Assembly (NCBI GenBank): GCA_038501785.1
Contig: JBAMJR010000270.1
Location: forward strand, 62,001 to 126,000
From: Myoxocephalus aenaeus
Lineage: Eukaryota; Chordata; Actinopteri; Perciformes; Cottidae
Length of the DNA: 64,000 nucleotides
Reading direction: 5' to 3'
In this document: piece after piece, positions 11,598 through 23,989 of the stretch
How the letters are laid out: every line of letters starts with the position of its first letter
How positions within the stretch are numbered: the stretch's first letter is position 1
Notes under the pieces: generated by a model
What the model was told of the DNA's origin: nothing
The model's database searches: none
What the model saw: only the letters and a program-made list of their open reading frames with translations
Translations under genes and position numbers: made by a program

Positions 11598-13203
11598 CGT
11601 TAGAAATCCTGTTCATAATAGCCGACTCGGCGTGTCATGTCAATCAATAACCCTTTGCTCTGCAAGACTATGGACACGAGGAGCAGAAGTGATTGTGTGA
11701 GAATACAGAAGATTCTCCTTTAACCTGAACACACGAATGAATAAAAAGCCCGGCATTCAGCAAAGGTCAGCACTTTTGTTGGCCCTCACCCTCGACCTTC
11801 TTTACAGCTCCTCCGTGGTTCAAGAGCGGGGAACACACAGTTCAGACCGTTTTATTAGGAGCTAAAAGCGAACGTGAGTGCAACTGAAATAACCAGGAAG
11901 TCAGCCTGTACATTAAGGACGTGTACGTCTGATAGTTCCGGTTATAATTTACCGTATTTTCCTCTCAAACATCCTACGCTTGGACAACCTTGATGTCTGT
12001 TGAATCTTTGTATGATGTAAATGCTGTCGGTGAGTTTAAAAAACACGTTTACTTACACGTCCCTCTTCAGTTGTTCTGCTCTAGCTTATAAAGTCTTATC
12101 CAAAAAATCAGGATGTTTCATCAGGAATCTACACAGGCAAAGAAAACACAAACGCAAAATAAATAATGCGTCTTTCTCTGAAGAATGAATTAAACGTGGA
12201 TCGGCTATCAGTAAGTGGCAGAATCCATCAATCTTGTATTTGTACCGTCAGCTTCGATCAACCCTGTTGGGCATGTTGTGCCCTTTGACCTTGTTTGCAT
12301 GCAGCAGTCAGCTCTCTGCTCTCAGAGACTGCTGTGGATATAAAAGATCACGCAAAAAAAAACAGAAATACAGAACGTGCATCGAGGATGTAAACACGCC
12401 TACGCAGCTCCACACAAAACGCAGGAAGTGGAAATCAGAGACAAGAGGGAGGAGTAAAGGTGAGGAGCAGCTGGGGGTCACCGGCTGAGACGAGGAGAAA
12501 TAATGAGGCCGAGACATAAAGAGAGACGAGCAGAGTGTTGTTGAGACTGTGGAGCGGTGTGTTACATGCTCATAGTAGTAATTGGATGCATTTAGCGCAG
12601 CGCGTATTGTCTCCCCAGGCGGTGACATCATACATGCACAGCTCAGATTTATGAGCAGACAACATTTCAATCTCACTAAAAAAGTCTCAAAAGCAAAAGG
12701 TGAGCTCCTCCCTGCACACAAAAGGTCACTTGATGAGCACCGATAGTTGCAAATGTACATCAGAGCCCTCGAACATGAGTGAAGTAAGAGCTCAATCTCA
12801 TTCAAATGATCAAAGATTATAATATAAACTGTCCTTATTTAATGACTGACACTGAGAGAGAGCAGACACACACAGATGAGTAGATGAGGTCTGTTGTTTG
12901 ACTTTGACCCCGACAGATCTGTCTCTTATGATCTGAGACTGTTGGAATACTCCTGGTTTGCTTTGATGGGGCTCCAGAAACAAGAAAAATAAAGACTTAT
13001 TTTTGTATTTATCTATGTCTGCGCCATACCGGGAGCGCACTACTTCATGCGAGTCTTCCTCTTGGCGCCGGTTGGAAGAGATAACGTTGACTGACAGGCG
13101 GCCGGGCGGAAAGGTTGCTTTGGAGGCCCATCACTCTGGGAGAGGCCTCCCAGCTCTTGAAAACCACCGGCGCTGCAGTAGGGCAAGCGTCCTGGGAGGC
13201 CCA

Positions 13204-13205
<2 letters not shown>
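11598..13205. other. Non-coding stretch, no feature recognised
   Basis: Single-copy-looking sequence. The 165-codon minus-strand frame (12308-12805) has no domain and low-complexity serine/cysteine runs; judged chance. Confidence 0.4.

Positions 13206-13263
<58 letters not shown>
13206..13263. repeat. (AC)n microsatellite, about 29 units
   Basis: Uninterrupted AC dinucleotides. Histidine/threonine or valine/cysteine runs in overlapping frames are artefacts of it. Confidence 0.98.
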
Positions 13264-13264
<1 letters not shown>

Positions 13265-13399
13265 GGGCTGTTCAATCAACACTCACACATACCTGGGAGC
13301 TGGGGGAGAAACAGAGATCACAGGAGGTGAGCGGAGTCGCAGCTGGAGCTGAAGCGTCTTTCTTCTTTCCATCACTTGTGGTGTCATTGCTTACAGTCT

Positions 13400-13760
13400 C
13401 CCTTCCCTCTACTGACCTTTTGTTCTGCGACCTTCTCGTCTGACCTCCTGTAATCCTCCCACCTGCCACTCTTCCTCTCCCCTTACCCTGATAGTCTCTT
13501 CCTACGTCACCCCCCCCCCTCACCCGTAGCCGTTTTCTGCCATTTCCTCCCTCCTTCACCCTCAATCCACTCCTGTCACCCCGAGCTTTCCTGTCACCTT
13601 TGCGTCTCCCTCTCCACTCTTGCTGCTTTCACCCCTGGAGTCCTTCTCCTCCTCCTCCATCAGCCTCCTCCTCTATAACCCCTCTCTGGTGAAACCCCTG
13701 CCTGTCACTTCACCTCCCCTCCAATCTTTCATTTTCTCGCCCCGCTTCCCCGTCATCTCC
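13400..13760. other. Pyrimidine-rich stretch between two AC microsatellites
   Basis: Plus strand is dominated by C and T with few purines, including a run of nine or more C at about 13510. Confidence 0.6.
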
Positions 13761-13865
13761 TGTCAATCTACCTCGGAACATGACCCAGTTACAGTGAATC
13801 CTGCCGACCTTCCTCCTCTCTGCCCTCCCTTTTTATTTTACTCAGGTGGTCAGCCAGCATGTCCT

Positions 13866-13866
<1 letters not shown>

Positions 13867-13937
<71 letters not shown>
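13867..13937. repeat. (AC)n microsatellite, about 35 units
   Basis: Uninterrupted AC dinucleotides, 71 bp. Confidence 0.98.
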
Positions 13938-13939
<2 letters not shown>

Positions 13940-14642
13940 CAGTCTGCCTGACCTACATCCACCACTGTGCCTTCACCTTTTCCCAATAAAAGCCACTGGT
14001 TAAGTTGATTCCAACCTGCTTGATGGATTATGTTGTAAAGATACCAATAGCTTTACCGTAGAATACGCTTACAAAAAGTTGCATTTTTAATGACCTGAGT
14101 CCTGATACCAGCATTTTTTTTTCAGGCGACAGCGGTTCTTCTTTAGGGGTGTCGAGCTGCCCGGTCACATTAAGTAAAATTATGTAATCTATGGCGAGTT
14201 TACATGGAGCATTTTAACGTTAATCAAGTATAACCGCCCACACGATGCGACTACAAGTAAGTTATTTTCTTTTGTCTTAAAAGGAGAACAAAAACAACTT
14301 TGTACTGTTCATTTTATGTCCTGTTTGTGCTCCTTATGTCCGTGCATTATAATATTTATCTGGGATTCCTCCGAAGACTTGAGTTTAAGGGACAGCTGCC
14401 GTTCTTTCTCGTACAGAACATACCGCTGCCTTCACTTGCTGCTGTTCACGACCTTTTCACAGCAACAGGATCTCACAGAAACACCTGAAACGCCCACGAG
14501 CTCTTCACAGCATTGTCGAGGCACTTAAAGGGTAAAATGACGCGCTGCCACGACGGAAACAATTTAACAGTTTAACTACAATTTAACTACTTCGTCAGGT
14601 TGAGGAAAGACAATAATAAACTGAGAACACATGTCTCTAACT

Positions 14643-15101
14643 CAGTGGTTCTCAAACCTTTTCTGTCACGCCCCACTTTGGTGGAAGAAAAATGTTCACG
14701 CCCCACCACCCCAACAAAACTGTAACAAAATGGCCCATGCTGAATTTTAATTGAAATAACTTTTCGTGACTCCTCCATCCGTGCTTTTTCAAATAATAGA
14801 ATAAAGACAATTGCAATCACTTTAAAGTAAACCAGACAAAAACTAATAAAATGTCCAATCACTTTGTTAGAACAATGCAAATAAAGCTGTGCAAAAAAAA
14901 AACTAATATTTGGCAAAGAAAAATAGCTTATTGTGTCTGCAATTAACCTGTTTTTCACTGAAGATCTTTTTAAAGATGATAGCTAAAGGTTTATCAAGAA
15001 GAAAATAATAATAATGTAAAAAAATTAAAAAATTCCGCACCCCACCTGTAATACCGCCGTGCCTCACTAGAGGGCCGTGCCCCACAGTTTGAGAACCCCT
15101 G
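14643..15101. mobile_element. hAT-type MITE with cagtggttctcaaac termini
   Basis: The left end cagtggttctcaaac and right end gtttgagaacccctg are imperfect inverted repeats. Flanking 8-bp duplications ctctaact (14635-14642) and ctctaacg (15102-15109) match at 7 of 8 positions, the TSD length of hAT elements. It has no transposase. A shorter relative lies at 41897-42240. The cagtggttctcaaac end is familiar from vertebrate hAT families. Confidence 0.8.
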
Positions 15102-15109
15102 CTCTAACG

Positions 15110-16570
15110 TAACTAAAGTAACGCGCTCCTCGATGCGATGCCGCTGTGGATCCTCCACCTTAGTGGTAAATGTGTCAACGTTGACCGTCCCGTCGGTTTT
15201 CATTGGCTCTCCTGCACGACAGACGCTTCAGCGGAGATTGGATCTTCAAGTGCTTCACATTTTTTTTATGAATATCAACCAGATTGACTGCAAATATTCT
15301 GTTTCCTCACTCGGGGGAGACAAAGTGGTTGTCTGCGGTTCTTCCTCATCACTAACGGCTCTGCCAGGAGGAACCACTGAGGCGTGTCACAGGTGGTGCA
15401 ATTGTCTCTTCTAGCTCCATTCCTTAGCGAGCATCTAATACCAATTTATGCAATAATTCAAAATGTATAATATATGAAAAAGCTATAACTGACTTGTAAA
15501 TATATGTCTAAATCATTAAAACGATGACGTTATTGGATAAAACATTTGAACTGAAGCTGTCGTGTTTCGAGTGACGGACCATCAGAGACGCAAAGCTTTT
15601 TAAAAACCCAGAGTGTTGCGGTGCACACACATTCTGCAGCCTTTTCATGTGCAAAAAAAACAACCTGGAAAGGCACAGCTTTTTGCTTTCCAAAAAACCT
15701 GGAAAGCATCAGCGACTGAGAGCCGGCGACTGTCTTTTTCACTGCCGAATTTCTCCATTTCAACCTTTTCCACTCAATTCAGGCCTTCATTCATCTCACA
15801 CGGCCGCATTGTGCCGATGCAGAGGAGAGGAGGAGAAAGGAAGCGTATTGGAGTGCCGATTCTCTTCCTTCGTCTGGCCTTTTGTGCGAAGGAGAGGAAG
15901 TGATGGAGAGGAGCTGGAGAGAGGTCATTAACGGCTTTCTTTCACTCAAGAGGAATGAAGAGGAGGCAGGACGATGAGGGCTGGTGAATCTTTTTACTTC
16001 ATCATTTAAGGGGGTAGTGAACCCATAACAGAAAATTGTTATAAAAAAAAAAACTCCCTCTTCCATTTAAGATGTTTTTTGTGCTCTTCAGAAACAAAAA
16101 GTCTTTCTTCAATGAATAATGGTGAATTATGAGGTCATTTGCAGACATAGTCCACTCTCTACAGTCTTGTGTTATACATCATTTATGTATTCCATTACAT
16201 TCACTTTTGTGCTTTTATTGAAGTTTCTTAGAAATCCAACTGACCCTTCGCTAAGCCCCGCCCACTCCGTCTTCAGTGTCAATATATTGGTTTTAATTAC
16301 CCGTTAACGTTTAGTTATGACTCAGTAAAGGTCCATTAATTAAGATAAATCAAAATGATCTCACTCTTCCATTTGTTCAAAGCGAGCCAGGAGATTTCTC
16401 GCCCACATTGTGAGCTTGATCCATACACTGGATATCAATAATTAATAATAATAGTTAATAGTCAACCTGCTGTTGGACTGGCGGGTTCCATTAACGAGAG
16501 CAGAACAAAGTATACTTCATTTGGAAAGATAACGTTACACACAGAAGCACATTTATTATTGTCACTTTCA
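15110..16570. other. Non-coding stretch, no feature recognised
   Basis: Contains a short phrase tgacccttcgctaagccccg (about 16241-16260) that recurs as tgaccctttgctaagccccg near 56369, probably a fragment of a dispersed repeat. Overlapping frames at 15.6-16.0 kb show no domain. Confidence 0.4.
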
Positions 16571-16574
16571 CATA

Positions 16575-16797
16575 ATCACTTCATTCCGTGCACTTTATTT
16601 TTTATTTGTAACTTTATTTAAAATTTTCTGCAGATCCAACTGTAAATATTCAGTACACCCAATTGTAAATATTCATGCTCCTTTTTTATGTTTATCGTTA
16701 AATGTTCATTGTTAAATGTTTTGCACCTCCACATTCCTTGTATGTGTAAACTTACTTGGCAACAAATGGTTCCGATTCTGATTCTGAATAATGTTAT
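16575..16797 (+). repeat. LINE-type 3' end with (TTCTGA)n tail
   Basis: T-rich sequence, then gcacctccacattccttgta, tgtgtaaacttacttggcaa, and a gattctgattctgaa hexamer tail. The order cttgtatgtg..cttggcaa is shared with 43480-43672, which supports one LINE 3' UTR family. Confidence 0.55.
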
Positions 16798-16845
16798 TTT
16801 GTACAAATGTGGAACAATGCATTATCATTTTTACATTATTAAATT

Positions 16846-17177
16846 AGGGTGACCAGATTTGAGTTTAGCTACTAGCAGTAGTGTATAAGCATGCCGTGAA
16901 CTTACATTTACGTTGAGATCGGTCGACCAATGACAGTTCTCTCTACAGTCAGAGCTTGCGCAAGAAGGTGGAACGTGAGGGAGATACCATTTCCAAAACT
17001 TGTAAGGGGGTAATAACTATTTTCCCGGACGTACCATTTCCAAAACTTGTAAGGGGGTAATAACTATTTTCCCCGACGTAGCAAAATCCCGGACGTTTTT
17101 GGAATCCCTGCCGGACGCTTTTTTTAGGTCTTGAAAAGAGGACATGTCCGGGAAAAAGAGGATGTCTGGTCACCCTA
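16846..17177. mobile_element. hAT-type MITE (tagggtgaccag family), copy 1, with 8-bp TSD
   Basis: Ends are (t)agggtgaccag and ctggtcaccct(a), with an exact 8-bp duplication attaaatt on both sides (16838-16845 and 17178-17185). A 47-bp internal segment starting taccatttccaaaacttgta is tandemly duplicated (16985-17031 and 17032-17078). A second member lies at 45531-45874, with its homologous interior in the reverse orientation and a single copy of the 47-bp segment. Confidence 0.85.
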
Positions 17178-17198
17178 ATTAAATTGACTTTTGACCCC

Positions 17199-17404
17199 GT
17201 CTGCTAGCGCTGCTGCTAGCTCCCCGCTGCTGCTGCTACTGCCCCCGTCCCCTCTGCCCGAGTCGGGTGTCGAGCCTGGTCCCGCTAGCGGAAGTTAGCG
17301 GGGAAGTAACGGAGCGCTAGCAGGAGCCCCAGCTGGCTACAGCGGGGAGCTAACGGAGACACTGACCGAAGGTAGTAGCGGCTCGTAACCCGACGTTTAC
17401 GGTA
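17199..17404. mobile_element. Foldback MITE (CCGTAAA family), copy 2, one arm lost
   Basis: Starts within the gctagc-rich centre and keeps only the right arm, ending aacccgacgtttacggta at 17404. The left arm is absent; the hAT-type MITE with its own complete TSD ends only 14 bp upstream of the first homologous bases. Confidence 0.75.
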
Positions 17405-19143
17405 GTTTACATGTAATCGCAAACGTTCCGTGTCCTTTATCTTAATAAAAAATGAACACATTTCATTTTCAATTTCAGTACAAAGAGTAGAACAGTGATT
17501 CAAAATCTAATTCGAATTCAGACCACTTTTAAACAACCGATAACTATTGATAATAATACATTTAATTTGCTCTACAGACAATATATTGCTCCTGTGTGAT
17601 GAAGGACACATCTTACTTTCCATCTGACGATGACTCCTGACATGTGACGTGTGACGTGTCCTCAGCCTCGCTGATAACGAGACGTGTACACGACGGGGCG
17701 GTTTATGTATTCGTGTCGTGGTTTTATGTTCGCACGGTTCTGAGGTGAAAACGTCTAAATCAATTTCTGTCACGGTTGATTGCATCTCGGCGCCTCCTGT
17801 TTGTCACAACAGACAGAAAATATGTCCCGTTTGATGTTTAAAATATGCGTGTTAAACAGAATACACTCAGAAAGCCCTTTGATGTAAAAAAAAAAAAACT
17901 GTGACAAAGTAGCGGGAACAACCGTCTCTTCGCTGACAAGTTCAACAAGACTTTAGTCGCTACTTCAAATATTCTCATAGGTACGCACCTCCTCCTCCTC
18001 CTCCTCCTCCTCCTGGAAGAAGCCTCCATTACACTTAACGCAAGGACGCAAGGAACCATTTGGATCTTTTATCCTCCGTTGGGGTTTCTCCACACCGACG
18101 TTCTCAAAGCCGCTCAAAGTTTTCAATTTTTTTGGGTGTCGGTTGTGCACGAACGGGTAAAAAACCCGTCGCACGGAAAACCCATCAAAAAAGAAGCTCT
18201 TAAGTGTCTCTTAAATCAAACTTAAGAGACACTTGTTCGATGTCAAAAAGATGGATGGTAAACACGTTTTATATGCCGACGTGATTTCTTTATGTCCAGA
18301 CACTTTTTTGGGGGGCGGAGTCTTTGTGTTTCCAGTTCAGGCGACAAAAAAAACAGTACATCAGCATCAACATTTCTCACTGGAAACACTTTGATTAACA
18401 ACGTTTCCTCATTATGTTGACGGAAAAACATAATCTGGGCTCCATGACATTACTCTCAAAAACACATTTGCTTTTTTTTTGCGAATCAGTAGTGTCGACA
18501 CGTAATCGGCTAACCAGCGCGGCTGCACGGAGGAAAAGAGAAGAGCGCCACTCGCGTGAACTCAAATTCAATAAGAAACAAACTGTCACTTTTTGATTGA
18601 CAGGTGCGCGGCAGAAAAAAGATGTCTGATTTAACGCTGATTTAATTCTGTGTTTACAGACAATGCAGTTCATATACGAGCCCACGGAACACATGAAGGG
18701 AACGCATACCGTCAATTCGATCAAAAACAAAACACCCCGAATGGAAAATTGATTAGATGCAGTTAATTGGTGTGTTAACAAAGCTGTGACTGTGACAGCG
18801 TTTAAGGAGACAACAAAGTGACAGGCATTTGAGACACAAGCTGTGCTGACAATTCCCCGCATTGCACATCAGACGGCAGCTCGCTGACTGATGCTGCACT
18901 TTAGAAACGGGAACATCGAGTGTGTTTATGCACATGCATAATGTATACGTCATACGCATTATATCATTTAAGGTGCACAAATCACATGTAATCGTACTTT
19001 TTATTTGTAAAAAACTATATTTTCTTTTCATATTTAAAGGAAAATAACAAGAAAGTAAACCATTTATATCATTGAGGAAGCTTTTAAGTCAAACTGAAAT
19101 CATATTTAGTCATCCCTGTGTGTTTTGTGAAGGTATTGTAAAC
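17405..19143. other. Non-coding stretch with small simple repeats
   Basis: Holds a (CTC)n run at 17988-18014, an A-run at about 17887 and a 13-bp-arm hairpin at 18202-18234. The 155-codon minus-strand frame (18395-18862) has no recognisable domain. Confidence 0.4.
18202..18234. other. Perfect 13-bp inverted repeat, 7-nt loop
   Basis: aagtgtctcttaa at 18202-18214 pairs with ttaagagacactt at 18222-18234. Confidence 0.85.
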
Positions 19144-19803
19144 TGTAGTGTTTTTAAAGCTTAGTTGGTCAAATTTAGACTTGCACAGTGTAAAAGAAAG
19201 AAATTGTTTATGTGTACATTACAATGCACAAGAAACATGACAATTAATAAGGGATATTATTATGAAGGATTTGCAATTGTATGCATATTAAGGTCACTGT
19301 TTTTATTACTGTATAATTATTAATGTGGGAAAGGAAGTTAGACAAAGTTGCTTGTTGCTCAGAGCCAGTGAACTGTCACTTTAAGGAATTGTAGTTCTCT
19401 TGTTCGCCTGAGGCGGCGGAGCTGAACATTGACTTTTGAGATGACAGAATCAACCCTTTCTGAAGAAGAAGAATAGCTCCGCCCCTGAAGCTGCAGGCCA
19501 ATGAACAAGTAGAGATTGCCAAAGGTGTTAAGATAGGACTTTTTAACCAATGGAAGGGCTCTAAGCTCCGCGACTGGGAAATAGAAACTAACTTGCATGT
19601 GGAGAAAGCGGTCTCTTTTCTTCTGCTGCGCGAACCACTCATACGTGTTGTCTGGAGTTCGCCGTGGATTAGAAGAGCTCGATCGAAAGCACAAGCTGTC
19701 TGTCTATCATTTTTTATTAAATATACTTTTATTATAACTCTTTTGGACTCTGAACCTTATTCCCCACACCACCTCCCAGGATTTTTGAGTACATTTCTTC
19801 ACA
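19144..19803 (+). mobile_element. Solo LTR, copy 2 (about 660 bp)
   Basis: Homologous over its whole length, in inverse orientation, to 10935-11593. It starts tgtagtgtttttaaagc and ends near catttcttcaca. An ATTAAA signal occurs at about 19714. The flanking 4-bp duplication is not clean, and divergence from copy 1 is substantial, so this insertion looks older. Neither copy has adjacent coding sequence. Confidence 0.65.
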
Positions 19804-19869
19804 ACCTATTTTATCATTAGAAATGCACATTTCTCATGCTCTAAGTGGCCGGAGGGCCAAGTCTGTGTC

Positions 19870-20085
19870 TGTTTGATTCCTTTGTCAGCGAGAGACAAAG
19901 TAAACGCTCTGCAGCCGCGCCGCTATCGGGCCTACGACACCGCCGCTAGCGCCGCTCTTCTCTCCCCGGTGAATGTTTCCGTTCGGTTGGCTCAACGCGG
20001 CGCGGCGCGAGACGAGTCGCGTGTTCGCGATTGTTCGTTAAATGAGAAGGAGACTGGCGGGACGGCTTATGACGGTTGCTGTTTA
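19870..20085. other. CpG-rich stretch
   Basis: Dense CpG (ccgcgccgctatcgggccta, acgcggcgcggcgcgagacg) directly after the LTR copy. An open 71-codon frame crosses it without any known motif. Confidence 0.35.
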
Positions 20086-20429
20086 TAGTCTGAGGCTCTG
20101 GTTTTGTGCAGCGAGCTGCTGTCCGCTGTGCCTTTATGCTACTTTATGCCATATTTGATAGCCTGTATCAAAATAAAGGTCTTCATCTACGCAGACTGAT
20201 ATTCAGAGACGGCTTTCTAGTCTTGACTTTATCTATTTGATGTGGACACCACAGTGGCATTAGAATGTATAGCATACACATCTATCTATGCACACAAACT
20301 ATATCTACTGTGTTGGGTGTTTGTAGCGAAACGCTATTTTCCAACACCTGTCCACAAGAGGCTTTAAAAAAAATACATCCACAAATACATACATAGATAC
20401 ATATGTTGCTGCAGGGGTTTTAACGCACA

Positions 20430-20685
20430 CTTAAATAGTTTCGTAATTTGTTTTTGCACTATATGTTATATGTTTTTGCACTATATGTTATATGTCTAAT
20501 TTGTTTTTGCACTATGTTTATATGTTGTTTATATGTTATATGTTGTCTATTTTTAATTTTTAAATGTTGCACTATTCACTTTATTTTCAGACAGTAGAGA
20601 AACATAATTTCAGGTCTTCTGTATGTTTGCACAAATGGAAGAAGTGACAATAAAACTGACTTTGACTTTGACTTTTAAGTGTGTG
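20430..20685 (+). repeat. LINE-type 3' end with (TTTGAC)n tail
   Basis: Short tandem words (tttttgcactatatgttata repeated) lead to gaagtgacaataaaactgac and a ctttgactttgactttt hexamer tail, a common ending of truncated fish LINEs. Confidence 0.6.
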
Positions 20686-22489
20686 AACAATATTGTTTCT
20701 CTTTTAGCCATGATTTATTAAGACCTTTATTAAAAAACATTAACACTGTGTTGTATTTTCAGTTCCAAGACTGAACTAATGCAAAACACAGATGTGTTTT
20801 TCCTGCCGGAGAACACAGGACAGGTGATTACAGATCAGATACGTCAGGCTGTAAATAAACAAGGCTATTTTATTTCAGTTGGGCTTTTTAAAACAAGCCG
20901 CAGCCTCCACGTTCTTCCCCTCCTCGGCAGCGTTGGTATGCAGCAGCATGCTCCTGCCCCGTCTGTCCCGCTGTCTGGTGCTCTCTCCGCCTCGGTGACT
21001 CTCAGACCTTCTGGCTGCATGTAAACGACTCAGCATATGCGAGGCCATTTCCGAGCCCTACCCCCGTCTGTCTGTCTGTCTGTCCCGCCCTCCCTCCTTT
21101 ATGTTCATGCATAAGAACATGCATTTGTGTGCATCCATGTCGACAAACTACTTATGGAAATGCCAGCGCTCCCCTGCCTCTCATTCTCTCCCCGTTTGCC
21201 CCGTGTGCACACAGGTTTCTCTCCTATTTAAATGCAACTATCAGAGTATGTGTGCACTCACAGAGACCCCTCAGTCATATTTTCTCTACACGTTATTGCA
21301 GCTACCTGCAATACCAAAACTGTCCACAGTCAAAATAAAATGAAAGATACTTTAAAACTGCTTTTGATTTAGTGTAAACCAGTATATTTTAAACCATTAA
21401 GTGAATCTTTTAGCACTTTGTTTTAGATTTACAGAACTTTTACTGTGTGTTTCAGTGTCTCTCATCAAGCAGCTGTTTTCAGTGCACACACACACACACA
21501 CACACACAGTACCTGCCCAGCAACAACAGAGGCAATACAGCTGATGAGCATAATGGAGCATTTAGCAGCCAACGAACCACATATTTCCCTCAGGAGTTAA
21601 TGAAGATCAAACCCGAGCTAATTGGAGAGCGGATATAGAATTTCCCTTATTCAGGTTAACAGACACGTGACCCCAAATGCATGCTAATGTTGTACCTTGT
21701 CGCGTTAGCCGAAACAACATGTCGGATGAGCTCATCGTAGTCTGCCAGCAAACAGACTGCTTACAAACAATTAATGCAGCTTTAAGATATTTGTAACTAA
21801 ATCAACTCTCTCGTGTTGGTACTTTGGTTTGATTCTCAGTTTCTCTCCATTTGCCAACTGTTCTTCTTCCTCTCTCTCTCTCTCTCTTTGCAATCTGCCT
21901 TTGCTTTTGTCTGCATTGATGTTTGTATTCCACTACTTTTAAAGGTTTCCTATCTCCTCCTCCTTCCTCTGCTCTCAGGTGTGTTAGTCTGCTGGCCTGT
22001 GAATGTCTCTCCCTCCATTTTATGCTCAACTCCTTCAGAACTCATTAGACTGTGAAGGGCAATCTCCCCACCGCCGAAAGAGCGGGAAAGCGCCATTTTT
22101 TTCTCTCCCCCTTCTGCCCACCCTCCTTACAGCCATTACATATGGGTGTCTGTGTTTTTAAAGGTGGGCTGTGTCTTTCAGCGGAGGCGGGGAAGAGTTG
22201 CTGAGACGAAATCTATTTGGATAACAGAGCTGAGCGCGACAAAAAATGAAAGTGACAAGAATAATACTACTGGGAGTCCGCTGCTGCTGAACCAGCCGGC
22301 TGGATTGTCTCAGGTGTTTAGCTCTCTTTCTCTGCTTCTCACTTTTTTTAAATCAACATTTCAGGAAACACAATCTCAGCGCAATTTAGGACAGATGTCT
22401 ACTAAATATTAATATATAAGCTTTTTGGCTCAAAGACTGTGCTAATAGCAAATCAAAAATGAGGTATTTAAGACATCACTTTATTATAT

Positions 22490-22490
<1 letters not shown>
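20686..22490. other. Non-coding stretch with one CA repeat
   Basis: Includes a (CA)n run at 21484-21508 and a (CT)n run at about 21868-21888; the remainder is unremarkable, with no supported gene. Confidence 0.4.

Positions 22491-22491
<1 letters not shown>

Positions 22492-22546
<55 letters not shown>
22492..22546. repeat. (CA)n microsatellite, about 27 units
   Basis: Uninterrupted CA run, 55 bp. It forms an inverted pair with the TG run at 22664-22716. Confidence 0.98.
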
Positions 22547-22547
<1 letters not shown>

Positions 22548-22661
22548 AAACACAATTAATGCTAAAACACGTAACAAATACAAACACAGCAATATGTACT
22601 TGAATACACAATACAGAAAAACAAGTATGCCGGCACATCTTATTCTGTGTTAGAGGCTGTT

Positions 22662-22663
<2 letters not shown>

Positions 22664-22716
<53 letters not shown>
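22664..22716. repeat. (TG)n microsatellite, about 26 units
   Basis: Uninterrupted TG run, complementary to the CA run 117 bp upstream, so the pair could fold into a long hairpin. Confidence 0.98.
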
Positions 22717-22717
<1 letters not shown>

Positions 22718-23269
22718 TTCACTGTGCTGAGAAAAGGGTCACTGTGTAAGGTGAGACTGAAGCCAGACGCAGGCTGACAGAGGGAAGAACAAACACGGGG
22801 GCAGCTTTCCTTGTGGCTCGTGCCACAAAGCATCCTGGGAAGGGATCTGACCCCCTGACCTCTGTCACAGGCCGCAGCCTCTCCCTCCACGCTTTCGCGG
22901 TCTCATCGGTACACAGACACGGACACGCCGTACATATTCTGGGGAGTCACACGTGACACTAACATCTCAGTATTTAAAGTGTCACTCAGTATTACATGTT
23001 TTCCTCCTAAATGTAGTTCACACAATAGTGTGAGGTGTAAAATGTGTTGCTGATAGTGCAGAATCCTCGCTCTTTTTTCCTCAGCTCAGCTGTGGAAACA
23101 CTAAGAGAAAGGCTCATTGCACTCTACCTTTGTACGCAGATGACAATCATGTTTTCATACAACCTCCAGGGGATGTTTAGGCCTCTTCTGCACAAGTGGA
23201 CTGGGAGAAAAGTGTGGCTGCACCTGTGAAGCGCCATTGACATTCGTAATTCTCCTCTGTGGTGGCATC

Positions 23270-23720
23270 AGACCGCTGACAGGAAGAGACCGAACAGGTA
23301 ACGAAGGAGAGTGACGGCTACAGGCAATCATCTCTGATGGAGGACATGTCCCACCTCATGGAGGACAATCAGCGCTGGACAGCTCCTCCGGTGACAGGCT
23401 GAGAGGCCCTGCTGCACGGCTCCCAGTGAAGCGAGGACTGACACATTCATTCATTCATGTGCAATATCAATATTCTGTGCAATATCAATTATATATGCAA
23501 TATCAACTTTTCCTATTTCCTATTTCCTATGTCCAATAATATGAACTCAACCATATAGTTTGCGTTACATTTTAGATATATCGTTTGGACTCTTACTTAT
23601 TCATTATATCTTCGCTATTTACTTATTTATCATATCTTGTTTTTGTGTGTGTGTTTCTCTTTCCTCATGCCTCTTGTTGCAAGAAGCTAATGCACCCACT
23701 GTGGGACTAATAAAGGATTA
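23270..23720 (+). pseudogene. 5'-truncated LINE 3' end (C-terminal ORF2 remnant and tail)
   Basis: The stretch 23333-23400 reads in part as a LINE ORF2 C-terminus: MEDMSHLMEDNQRWTAPP corresponds to the usual fish LINE wording around EDMSHPMQD..LDSSFSD, but frames are broken afterwards. It is followed by repeated gtgcaatatcaat words and a tail cactgtgggactaataaagg then attatcttatt. Related ends without coding remnants lie elsewhere in the window. Comparison with family proteins is from memory. Confidence 0.6.
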
Positions 23721-23989
23721 TCTTATTGTATTTCTGTCTTCTAGAAAGGTGCTATATGAATAAATGTTTCTGCAAATTCTGTCTGCAAAGTGTCACAAAT
23801 GAACTGGTTATTATTACTAATATGATGATCGACTTTCTGTATTGTCGGGAGGAGCGGAGTGTGTGTTGTGGGTTTTTAAACCCCGAGCAGGCGACTAAAG
23901 GCGGCATTAAGACGGAGGGAGTGATTATTGTCGGTACGATTGTTTCCTCACGTGAAACTCTGTACTTTGAAAAAACTTCTCTTCTCTTT

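Noticed and set aside
12308..12805. 165-codon minus-strand frame
   Set aside because: No recognisable domain, low-complexity serine runs, overlapped by frames on the other strand.
18395..18862. 155-codon minus-strand frame
   Set aside because: No domain, unusual Cys/Val composition, no splice-site or neighbour support.
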